A DNA stretch of 5,412 nt from CAIYRG01 sp035577685 (GTDB taxonomy: Bacteria > Pseudomonadota > Alphaproteobacteria > Micropepsales > Micropepsaceae): NCBI GenBank assembly GCA_035577685.1, contig DATLVC010000101.1, positions 1-5,412 of the forward strand, read 5' to 3'. The notes under the pieces are model-generated. The model saw only the letters and a list, made by a program, of their open reading frames with translations. It made no database searches and was not told where the DNA came from. The translations under genes and the position numbers were made by a program. Positions within the stretch are counted from its first letter, which is position 1. Each line of letters opens with the position of its first letter. This document shows positions 1 to 5,412 of the stretch, piece after piece.

Positions 1-19
1 GGCTTTTTTTCCGCCCCTT

Positions 20-1315
20 TTATTCCGTGACGATGACGAGGTCGGCGTGGCCGAGAGTGTGGGCCTGCTCGATGGCGGCATGGGCCTGACGAACATTGAG
101 GAAGGGTCCGATGCGCACCCGATAGACGGCGTGCCCGTCGACGGTGCCGGGCATCACGTGGGCGCCCATGCTGTCGAGAGCGGAGGCGGCCTGGCCGGCG
201 CGCGCCTCGGTGGGGAACGAACCAGCTTGAACATAATACGCGCTGTTGGAAACAGGCGTGCGCGCCGCCGTTGTAATCAGCTTCGGCGCAGTGGCCGGGG
301 CGGTCGCCGTTGCAAGTTTCGGCGCAGGAGCGGTTACGGGCGCAGGGGCCGCGGCCGGCTTCGCGGCCGGAGCGGCTTCGACAATCTTCTTCTCCGGCGC
401 TTTGGGCGCGATGGCTTCGGGTTTCGCGGGAAGCTCATGCGGCGCCGGGCCGGCGGCGACATCCTTGGGCACCGGCTGCATATGCACGGTGGGATCGGCT
501 TTCAGAGCGTCGACGGCCGAGGTCTCGGTCTTGGAGGCGGGGGCCGGCGTCATCGCGACAACGGCCGGAGCCGGCGGAGGCGCAAGCTGTTCTGCCGTGA
601 CGGGTGTCACGGGGGCAGGCGCTTGGGCGACGACCGGTGCCGGAGCAGGTGTTGCAACCGGAGCCAGTGCGGCCGGAACGGCGGAGGCTACGGCTTTCGC
701 GGGCTGAGATGCTTTCAGGCTCTGCACCAGCGCGAGATTCTGCTGGATTTTGGGATAGTCCGGCGAGCCGGGCGGCGCCTGGCGCAACAAAGCCTCGGCG
801 CCATCGAGATCGCCGCTCTGCATATGGGACAGCGCCGCATTGTTAAGGACGGACGCTTCGCCCGGCTTCATCTCCAGTGCGCGCGTGTAAAAACTTTGCG
901 CCGCCGGATAATTGCCTTTCTGGTCTAAGGCCACGCCTTCGGCGGAAAAGAGCGACCAATCGCTCGGGTCCACTTGTATGGCGCGATCCAGGAAGGCGAG
1001 CGCATCGTCGGTCCGGCCCTGAGCGGTGAGGGTCTTGCCATATTCGCCGAGCACACGCGCGTCTTCGGGCGCGAGCAGCACGAGCTGGCTGAGGATCTTG
1101 GTCGCCCCGGTGAGATCGCCATTTCGGCGCGCCGCCTGGGCGGAGACAATCGCGCTCGCGAGGTCCGTGGGAGCCACGTCCGGAGCTTTGGCTTGCGCCG
1201 CGGGCTTGGCCGCGACGGCGGGCGGAGAGGTAAAACTCGAAAGCGGATTGAGCGCGCAGCCGCCAAGCGGCAACACAAGGCAAGCGACCCCGAGCAGCAG
1301 ACCGTTACGTTTCAC
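20..1315 (-). CDS. TadD-like TPR lipoprotein with C-terminal SPOR domain
   Basis: The predicted 431-residue protein is exported and probably lipid-anchored. The GTG start at 1315 is preferred over the ATG at 1375 because AAGGAG lies 9 bases upstream and the N-terminus then becomes a classical lipoprotein signal: K2-R3, a hydrophobic stretch, and lipobox LGGC with Cys20. The +2 residue is Ala, not Asp, which by the usual Lol rule suggests the outer membrane. Residues about 51-200 hold several TPR-like helical pairs (for example GKTLTAQGRTDDALAFLDRA and the LNNAALSHMQSGDLDGAEAL segment), resembling TadD of Flp/Tad pilus assembly. About 205-355 is a low-complexity Pro/Ala/Lys linker. About 358-431 is a SPOR domain (YYVQAGSF at its start, VYRVRIGPF near its end), a fold known to bind glycan strands lacking stem peptides. 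The gene diverges from the UbiD-family gene. I infer an envelope scaffold role; no other tad genes are visible, so a pilus role is unproven. Confidence 0.9.
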   Translation of the reverse strand: MKRNGLLLGVACLVLPLGGCALNPLSSFTSPPAVAAKPAAQAKAPDVAPTDLASAIVSAQAARRNGDLTGATKILSQLVLLAPEDARVLGEYGKTLTAQGRTDDALAFLDRAIQVDPSDWSLFSAEGVALDQKGNYPAAQSFYTRALEMKPGEASVLNNAALSHMQSGDLDGAEALLRQAPPGSPDYPKIQQNLALVQSLKASQPAKAVASAVPAALAPVATPAPAPVVAQAPAPVTPVTAEQLAPPPAPAVVAMTPAPASKTETSAVDALKADPTVHMQPVPKDVAAGPAPHELPAKPEAIAPKAPEKKIVEAAPAAKPAAAPAPVTAPAPKLATATAPATAPKLITTAARTPVSNSAYYVQAGSFPTEARAGQAASALDSMGAHVMPGTVDGHAVYRVRIGPFLNVRQAHAAIEQAHTLGHADLVIVTE

Positions 1316-1324
1316 GATGCGACA

Positions 1325-1330
1325 CTCCTT
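1325..1330 (-). promoter_or_regulatory. Ribosome binding site that fixes the GTG start at 1315
   Basis: On the minus strand this reads AAGGAG, with 9 bases between it and the GTG at 1315. It supports the start that places the lipoprotein signal at the N-terminus. The alternative ATG at 1375 would add 20 polar residues before the signal sequence. Confidence 0.75.
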
Positions 1331-1403
1331 TTTGCCCGCATTGGCGGAAGAATTTCGGCACGCGCCTGGCCCCACTGCGGGCGGACCAGGCTGGTGTGGC
1401 CCA

Positions 1404-1413
1404 CAGCATGCTG
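1404..1413. repeat. Perfect 10-bp palindrome in divergent intergenic region
   Basis: CAGCATGCTG is its own reverse complement. It lies about 90 bases upstream of the TPR-SPOR start and about 170 upstream of the UbiD-family start. A shorter palindrome, TGTGG-C-CCACA (1395-1405), partly overlaps it. A regulator site is possible, but a 10-bp palindrome can arise by chance and I recognise no known operator. Confidence 0.3.
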
Positions 1414-1476
1414 GAACGTCGTCAAAAAAGGCTTAAGTCCTGGGAAGAAAGGACGAAAAATCGCGGCGAGCGGCGC

Positions 1477-1491
1477 AATTCAAGATGAATT
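1477..1491. repeat. Short AT-rich inverted repeat upstream of the UbiD-family gene
   Basis: AATTCA-AGA-TGAATT is a perfect 6-bp inverted repeat with a 3-base centre. It stands out as AT-rich in GC-rich surroundings and lies about 30 bases upstream of the candidate -35 box at 1523. It could be an activator or repressor half-site pair. This is inference from symmetry and position only. Confidence 0.3.
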
Positions 1492-1522
1492 TTAATCGGA
1501 TTTGCCGCGCCGAACGGGTCTG

Positions 1523-1550
1523 TTGCCGCCGCGGCCCCTTGGGTTATGGT
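1523..1550 (+). promoter_or_regulatory. Candidate sigma-70-type promoter for the UbiD-family gene
   Basis: TTGCCG (1523-1528) and TATGGT (1545-1550) are separated by 16 bases. Transcription would begin near 1557, giving a leader of about 24 bases before the ATG at 1581. Both boxes are imperfect, so this is only a plausible match. It would lie inside the coding region if translation began at the upstream ATG at 1485, which argues further for the start at 1581. Confidence 0.35.
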
Positions 1551-1580
1551 CCCGCCCGCAAAAGACTAAAGAGTGTTTTC

Positions 1581-3239
1581 ATGACGATTTCGGTGCCGGA
1601 TGCCGGGCGTAGCACCAAGCAGACGCCCAAAATACCCAAGGATTTCCAGGAGCATCTCGCCGCGCTGGAGGCCAGGGGCCTGGTGGTCACGGTCGACCGC
1701 CCGATCAATAAGGACACCGAGCTGCATCCGCTCGCCCGTTGGCAATTTCAGGGCGCGATTTCGGAAGATAAGCGCCGCGCCTTTGTGTTCACGCATGTGA
1801 CCGGCAGCGACGGGAAAAAATTCGACATGCCTGTGGTGGCAGGCGCCTACGCGGCCTCGCCGGAGATGTATGCGCTCGGCATGGGTGTGGCGCTCGATGA
1901 GATCGGGCCGGCCTGGCTGCGCGCGATCCAGAATCCGATTCCGCCGGTGACGGTGAAATCAGGTGCCTGCCAGGAAGTGGTGATCACCGGGGACGCGCTG
2001 AAGGCGCCCGGCGGCGGTCTCGCGGCGTTGCCGGTGCCGATTTCGACGCCGGGCTTCGACGCCGCGCCCTATCTGACCGCCACGATCTGTGTGACCAAGG
2101 ACCCCGAAACCGGCGTGCGCAATATGGGCACCTATCGCGGCCAGCTGAAAGCGACCGACCGGCTCGGCGTGCGCATGGCCTCGCGGCTCGGCGGCGCCGG
2201 CGGCTATCTGCATTGGCTGAAATATCAGAAGCTCGGGCAACCCATGCCGGTCGCCATCGTGATCGGCTGTGCGCCGGTGATCTTTTTCACGGGACCGCAG
2301 AAACTCGCCGTCGATTTCGACGAGATGGGTGTGGCGGGCGCGCTCCTGGGCGAACCGATCAAGACGGTGAAATGCATCACCAACGATCTGGAAGTGCCGG
2401 CGGATTCAGAGATCGTGATTGAAGGGCTGATCGATCCAAACTTGCTGGAGCCGGAAGGCCCGTTCGGCGAATCCCACGGCCATGTCGCGCTCGAAGATTA
2501 CAACATGTCGATGCAGGTGACTGCGATCACCATGAAGAAGAAGCCGGTCTTCGTCTCCATCATCAGTCAGGTAACGCCGTCCGAATCCTCCGTGACGAAG
2601 AAGGTTGCCTATGAACCGCTGTTCCTGGCGCATTTGCGCGAGCATCTCGGGATCAAGGGCATCAAGCGCGTGGTGATGCATGAGCCGCTGACCAATGTGC
2701 GGCCGGTGATCTTTCTGACGTTCGCGCATGGCACGCCCAAGACCGAAATCTGGCGGGGCCTGAACGGCGCGGCCACGTTGCAGGCGCAATGCGGCAAGAT
2801 CGTCATCGCGGTGGGCGAGGACATCGATCCCACCAACACCGATGCGGTGTTCTGGTCGCTCGCCTATCGCACCAATCTGGGTGAGGATGTGCATCTGGCG
2901 CCGTACAAGGATGCGGGGCACGGCCCGAAATCGGGACCGCGCAGCAGCGATTCCGCGCTGCTGATCGATGCGACGCCCAAGCACGTGATGCCGCCCTTTG
3001 CGCTGCCGGCCCGCGAATTCATGGAGCGGGCCAAGGTGATTTGGGACGAGCTGGGCCTGCCGCAACTCAATCCGCAGCCGCCCTGGTACGGCTATTCGCT
3101 CGGCGATTGGAGCGAGAATTGGGACAAATGGGCCCGGCGCGCCGTTGAAGGCAAATGGGAAGAGACGGGACGCGAGACCTTCGCAGGTCGCAAGGGCGGG
3201 ATGAAGCCGGAAACCCCGGTGCGCGATGTCAAGAAGTAG
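1581..3239 (+). CDS. UbiD-family prFMN-dependent decarboxylase
   Basis: This predicted cytosolic enzyme of 552 residues should (de)carboxylate an aromatic or alpha,beta-unsaturated acid using prenylated FMN. The ATG at 1581 has AAAGAG 7 bases upstream. An in-frame ATG at 1485 would add a Cys/Arg-rich stretch unlike the family. Signature segments are NMGTYRGQL (N181, R186), DEMGVAGALLG (E248) and PEGPFGES (E292, E297). R186, E292 and E297 correspond to the catalytic Arg-Glu-Glu of Fdc1-type enzymes, and N181 and E248 to two of its metal ligands. The loop that should carry the third ligand, a histidine, reads SRLGGAGGYLHW, with no His at the expected position. The protein is somewhat longer than E. 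coli UbiD (about 497 residues), with a Trp-rich tail (PPWYGYSLGDW). The partner ubiX lies downstream, beyond an inverted gene. The substrate is unknown; a role in ubiquinone synthesis is possible but not favoured, because the metal-loop and tail segments differ from classical UbiD. Confidence 0.93.
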   Translation: MTISVPDAGRSTKQTPKIPKDFQEHLAALEARGLVVTVDRPINKDTELHPLARWQFQGAISEDKRRAFVFTHVTGSDGKKFDMPVVAGAYAASPEMYALGMGVALDEIGPAWLRAIQNPIPPVTVKSGACQEVVITGDALKAPGGGLAALPVPISTPGFDAAPYLTATICVTKDPETGVRNMGTYRGQLKATDRLGVRMASRLGGAGGYLHWLKYQKLGQPMPVAIVIGCAPVIFFTGPQKLAVDFDEMGVAGALLGEPIKTVKCITNDLEVPADSEIVIEGLIDPNLLEPEGPFGESHGHVALEDYNMSMQVTAITMKKKPVFVSIISQVTPSESSVTKKVAYEPLFLAHLREHLGIKGIKRVVMHEPLTNVRPVIFLTFAHGTPKTEIWRGLNGAATLQAQCGKIVIAVGEDIDPTNTDAVFWSLAYRTNLGEDVHLAPYKDAGHGPKSGPRSSDSALLIDATPKHVMPPFALPAREFMERAKVIWDELGLPQLNPQPPWYGYSLGDWSENWDKWARRAVEGKWEETGRETFAGRKGGMKPETPVRDVKK

Positions 3240-3294
3240 CGAATGGCGAATAGGCAATAGCGAATAGCCAATCGTTATTCGCTACTCGCTTACT
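3239..3294. repeat. GCGAATA-type heptamer array with inverted copies between convergent genes
   Basis: The stretch divides into 7-base units: gcgaatg, gcgaata, ggcaata, gcgaata, gccaatc, then gttattc, gctactc, gcttact, the last three resembling the first set on the opposite strand. Within it, TAGCGAATA (3258-3266) and TATTCGCTA (3276-3284) form a perfect 9-bp stem with a 9-base loop. The array begins at the UbiD-family stop codon and runs into the last codon of the VWA gene, so it fills the whole 50-base gap between the two. It may act as a bidirectional terminator or processing hairpin, but there is no U-tract. It resembles short intergenic repeats spread through some alphaproteobacterial genomes; copy number cannot be judged from one window. 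Confidence 0.75.
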
Positions 3295-4069
3295 TCGCCG
3301 CGAACTTGGTGCCTGGTTTCTGGTCCTGGGAAATTTCCTGCACCAGCTTGCGCATGATCGCATCGCCGAATGCGTCGTAGCTTTTCACCGGAATGATGAA
3401 CGCGCCTGGGCCGCCGATCACGCTTTCGCGGAAATACTGATCCAGATCGGGTTCCACCGCCAGAATAGGAAGGCCGTTGATGCGGACGCCCATCTTCACC
3501 GCTTCGTCGCGGGCCTGCTCGGCGGGCCGCCCCAGATTGTTCGAACCATCGCCGGAAATATCGATCACCCGCCGCTCGGCGCGATAGGGACTCGCCGCCA
3601 GCATCCCCACCGAAAAATCGATGGCGCCCGAGATCGACGTTCCGCCGCCGAAGATCATGCGCGGGGAAGCGGCGATAGCGGCAGCGGCCAGTTGCGCCGA
3701 GCGCTGATCCTTGACCACCATCCACGGCACCATGATCACGTGCAGCGTCGGGCCGGTCCATTGCACCATGGAAATGGAAATCGCGCCCTCATTGCCGTTG
3801 CGGATGGCATTGAGCACCTTGGGATTGAGGAAGGCTTTGGCATAACCCTGCTTCTGCAATTCGAAGCGTTCGTCATCGACGCTGCCCGAGGCATCGACCG
3901 CCAGCACGAGGTTGAGGTCCACGCGCGGCTGCCCGGCGGGCTGGGTGATGAGGGGGCGTTGCGGCGCGGGGGCCTGCGAACGCGGTGGCGCCGGCTGCGC
4001 CTGGGCAGCGCTGAGCCCAAAGGCCAACAACAGCACGGCTCCCCAGCCCAGCCCCTGCGAACGATTCAT
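3290..4069 (-). CDS. Exported von Willebrand factor A protein, DUF1194-like
   Basis: The product is 259 residues with an N-terminal signal peptide (GAVLLLAFGLSAAQAQ, likely cut after A24), then a short Pro/Gln-rich spacer and a single VWA domain from about residue 50 to the end. The metal-ion-dependent adhesion site is complete: DASGS (D59, S61, S63), T144 in GGGTSISGA, and D174 in DISGDG. Such domains bind a divalent cation and mediate protein contacts. The sequence has the character of the DUF1194 group, whose function is not established. The ATG at 4069 has AAGGGG (4076-4081) 6 bases upstream. The gene converges on the UbiD-family gene and diverges from the crotonase gene, so it is a single-gene unit here. 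No membrane anchor follows the domain, so a periplasmic or secreted location is inferred. Its final codons (…FAAK, stop TAA) border the heptamer array. Confidence 0.9.
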   Translation of the reverse strand: MNRSQGLGWGAVLLLAFGLSAAQAQPAPPRSQAPAPQRPLITQPAGQPRVDLNLVLAVDASGSVDDERFELQKQGYAKAFLNPKVLNAIRNGNEGAISISMVQWTGPTLHVIMVPWMVVKDQRSAQLAAAAIAASPRMIFGGGTSISGAIDFSVGMLAASPYRAERRVIDISGDGSNNLGRPAEQARDEAVKMGVRINGLPILAVEPDLDQYFRESVIGGPGAFIIPVKSYDAFGDAIMRKLVQEISQDQKPGTKFAAK

Positions 4070-4099
4070 GCCTTACCCCTTCGGCTCGAACGGCGCCTA

Positions 4100-4127
4100 A
4101 ATTACCGGGGCGCGCGCTCCGGGCAAG
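4100..4127 (-). promoter_or_regulatory. Candidate promoter for the VWA gene with palindromic spacer
   Basis: On the minus strand, TTGCCC (4127-4122) and TAATTT (4105-4100) are 16 bases apart, giving a predicted leader of about 24 bases before the ATG at 4069. The spacer region (4106-4123) is an 18-base near-palindrome, CCGGGGCGCGCGCTCCGG, with a single mismatched pair. It slightly overlaps the -35 box, a position typical of repressor operators. The match is by eye, and GC-rich palindromes are common in such genomes. Confidence 0.35.
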
Positions 4128-4239
4128 GAAATTCGCCGCAATCTGCACGCGATAAACCTGTGGCCGCGCCTGGGCGTCTTGCGGGCAAGGCGAAGGAAGG
4201 CGAAAAGGCTCCTCGGGATGAATTTTTACGGGGTGTGGG

Positions 4240-4980
4240 GTGGAAACGGACGCTTTTCGAATCGAGGAGGACAAGGCCCGCCGGATCGCGACCTTGCGGC
4301 TGACGCGCGGGGCCACCGGCAACAAGCTCAGCGCGGCCGAGATACCGCTTGTCGGGCGGGCCATTCGCGAGGCCGGAAGCCGCAAGGAGATCAAGCTCGT
4401 GCTGGTCAAGGGAGACGGCGCCAATTTCTGCCAGGGCCGGCTGCCCGATCTCCCTGGCACGGCGCCCACCACGGCACTGGCCATTCGCGAGAAGATCACC
4501 CAGCCCATTCTGGACGTGTATGCGGATATCCGCAGCACCCCCGTGCCGGTGATCGCGGTGGTGCAGGGCGAGGCCAAGGGCTTCGGCTGCGCCTTCGTTT
4601 CGCAATGCGATCTTGCCATCGCGGCCGACGATGCGACGTTCTCGCTCCCCGAAATGGACCACCATCTGCCGCCGACGCTCGCGATGTCGGCGATGCTGCA
4701 CAAGGTGCCACCCAAACGCATGCTGCATATGGTCTATACGCGCCGCAGCATCGGAGCGGCGGAAGCGCTGTCGCTCGGCATCCTCAGCGAGGTGGTGCCG
4801 AAGGGCGGGTTGGATGCGGCAGTGGAGGCGATGCTGGCGCATCTGCTGGACCGCAACCGCGCAGCCCTCTGCGGGGTGAAGGAATATATCGGGGCGGCGC
4901 TCTATGCCGATCCCAACACGGCGGCGCGGCTGGCGTCGAACCTGCTCGCCGCGGTGCTTTCCTCGCCGCGGGAAGATTGA
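4240..4980 (+). CDS. Enoyl-CoA hydratase/isomerase (crotonase) family protein
   Basis: The 246-residue product is a single crotonase domain, a fold that binds acyl-CoA and stabilises enolate intermediates. GTG at 4240 is the most upstream usual start in frame (a stop lies at 4219); its ribosome site is weak (GGGGTG). Visible elements are the first strand RIATLRLTR, the oxyanion-hole segment NFCQGRL (about 62-68), the second segment GEAKGFGCAFVSQCDLAIA (110-128), and FSLPE (E138). An ungapped comparison with rat mitochondrial enoyl-CoA hydratase puts E138 at Glu164, but A118 replaces Glu144, so classical syn-hydration is doubtful. Isomerase, hydrolase, C-C cleavage or another enolate reaction remains possible. 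The ubiX gene begins 20 bases after its stop, suggesting an operon with prFMN synthesis and a link to the UbiD-family enzyme. The substrate is not inferable. Confidence 0.88.
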   Translation: METDAFRIEEDKARRIATLRLTRGATGNKLSAAEIPLVGRAIREAGSRKEIKLVLVKGDGANFCQGRLPDLPGTAPTTALAIREKITQPILDVYADIRSTPVPVIAVVQGEAKGFGCAFVSQCDLAIAADDATFSLPEMDHHLPPTLAMSAMLHKVPPKRMLHMVYTRRSIGAAEALSLGILSEVVPKGGLDAAVEAMLAHLLDRNRAALCGVKEYIGAALYADPNTAARLASNLLAAVLSSPRED

Positions 4981-4986
4981 ACCATG

Positions 4987-4992
4987 AAAGGA
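4987..4992 (+). promoter_or_regulatory. Ribosome binding site for ubiX
   Basis: AAAGGA lies 8 bases before the ATG at 5001 and so supports that start. A nearby ATG at 4984 opens only six codons (MKGLSQ), whose TGA stop overlaps the ubiX start as ATGA. Confidence 0.65.
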
Positions 4993-5000
4993 CTGAGCCA

Positions 5001-5412
5001 ATGACCAAACCGAGCCCGCCGCTTCGTCTGATCGTCGGTATCGCCGGCGCCTCGGGCGTGATCTACGGCATCCGCGCGCTCGAGATTTTGCGCGCCTTCG
5101 GTATCGAGACGCATCTGGTGATGAGCCCGGCCGCGGAACTCACAATGTCCTACGAGACCGATGTGAAGCCGAAAGCCGTGCGCGAAATGGCGACCGTCTA
5201 TCACCCCATCGGCGATATTGGCGCGTCGATCTCGTCGGGATCGTTCCAGACCATGGGCATGCTGATCCTGCCCTGTTCGATCCACACCATGAGCGAGATC
5301 GCCCACGGCATCGCCAGCAACCTGCTGAGCCGCGCCGCCGATGTGGTGTTGAAGGAGCGCCGCCGTCTGGTGCTCGGCCTGCGCGAGACGCCGCTGCATG
5401 TGGGCCACATGC
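5001..5412 (+). CDS. ubiX: UbiX-family flavin prenyltransferase, 3' end cut by window
   Basis: UbiX-type enzymes join a dimethylallyl group from its (mono)phosphate to reduced FMN, making the prenylated FMN used by UbiD-family enzymes. The first 137 residues are present; the family is usually about 190-210 residues, so roughly the last third is outside the window. Diagnostic segments are IVGIAGASGVIYG (FMN-binding GASG loop, S18), MSYETDV (E52), SISSGSFQTMGMLILPCS, and RAADVVLKERRRLVLGLRETPLH, which contains the conserved Arg111, Lys118, Arg128 and Glu129 of the active site. The sequence is close to E. coli UbiX over its whole visible length. It follows the crotonase gene by 20 bases and is probably co-transcribed with it. 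It should supply the cofactor to the UbiD-family protein encoded at 1581-3239, and possibly to others in the cell. Confidence 0.95.
   Translation, partial: MTKPSPPLRLIVGIAGASGVIYGIRALEILRAFGIETHLVMSPAAELTMSYETDVKPKAVREMATVYHPIGDIGASISSGSFQTMGMLILPCSIHTMSEIAHGIASNLLSRAADVVLKERRRLVLGLRETPLHVGHM

Noticed and set aside
1..10. GGC followed by seven T at the window start, resembling the tail of an intrinsic terminator from a plus-strand gene upstream
   Set aside because: The stem would lie outside the window, so it cannot be confirmed. On the minus strand no hairpin with a U-tract follows the TPR-SPOR stop.
47..928. Long plus-strand open frame (293 codons) opposite the TPR-SPOR gene
   Set aside because: It is rich in Arg/Gly with no recognisable fold and is the complement of the Pro/Ala-rich coding strand. 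Long antisense frames are expected in GC-rich coding DNA.
1420..1425. TTGACG on the minus strand as a -35 box for the TPR-SPOR gene
   Set aside because: No acceptable -10 hexamer lies 15-19 bases downstream; that stretch is GC-rich.
1485..1580. N-terminal extension of the UbiD-family protein from the ATG at 1485
   Set aside because: The 32 extra residues are Cys/Arg-rich and unlike the family, no good ribosome site precedes that ATG, and the stretch overlaps the candidate promoter.
2406..3257. Minus-strand open frame (283 codons) opposite the UbiD-family gene
   Set aside because: The composition (His/Arg/Leu-rich) has no domain pattern, and the opposite strand encodes conserved UbiD motifs throughout.
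4218..4239. ATG at 4218 as the start of the crotonase gene
   Set aside because: It is out of frame with the crotonase coding sequence, and a stop at 4219 blocks any upstream in-frame extension, leaving GTG at 4240.
4102..5001. Minus-strand open frame (299 codons) opposite the crotonase gene
   Set aside because: It is a shadow of the crotonase frame, Arg/His-rich with no family signature.

Overview
The window is GC-rich, densely coded DNA that reads as an alphaproteobacterial chromosome. The evidence is the high G/C use at third codon positions, a TadD-like TPR lipoprotein with a SPOR tail, a DUF1194-type von Willebrand A protein, and a UbiD/crotonase/UbiX set. I cannot resolve the genus from the sequence. 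No RNA genes, CRISPR arrays, transposases or attachment sites were seen.

Layout. (1) 20-1315, minus strand: a lipoprotein with TPR repeats, a long Pro/Ala linker and a C-terminal SPOR domain. (2) 1316-1580: a divergent intergenic region with two small inverted repeats and a plausible promoter for the next gene. (3) 1581-3239, plus strand: a UbiD-family decarboxylase that depends on prenylated FMN (prFMN). (4) About 3239-3294: a compact array of GCGAATA-like heptamers, followed by inverted copies, that fills the gap between two convergent genes and supplies part of both gene ends. (5) 3290-4069, minus strand: a secreted or periplasmic VWA-domain protein. (6) 4070-4239: a divergent intergenic region with a candidate minus-strand promoter whose spacer is an almost perfect GC palindrome. 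(7) 4240-4980, plus strand: a crotonase-fold protein that lacks one of the two classical hydratase glutamates. (8) 5001 to the window edge, plus strand: the first 137 residues of a UbiX flavin prenyltransferase, 20 bases after the crotonase stop and probably co-transcribed with it.

How they fit together. UbiX-family enzymes prenylate FMN to make prFMN, the cofactor of UbiD-family (de)carboxylases, so genes 3 and 8 form a functional pair. The crotonase next to ubiX suggests a substrate or product handled as an acyl-CoA, or another enolate-type reaction. That would make this an aromatic or unsaturated acid (de)carboxylation module rather than only a ubiquinone biosynthesis locus. The inverted VWA gene splits the module and shows no evident functional link to it. 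The UbiD protein keeps the Arg-Glu-Glu catalytic set, but the usual metal-ligand histidine loop appears to be replaced by a Gly-rich segment. This and the altered crotonase are the most interesting biochemical points in the window.
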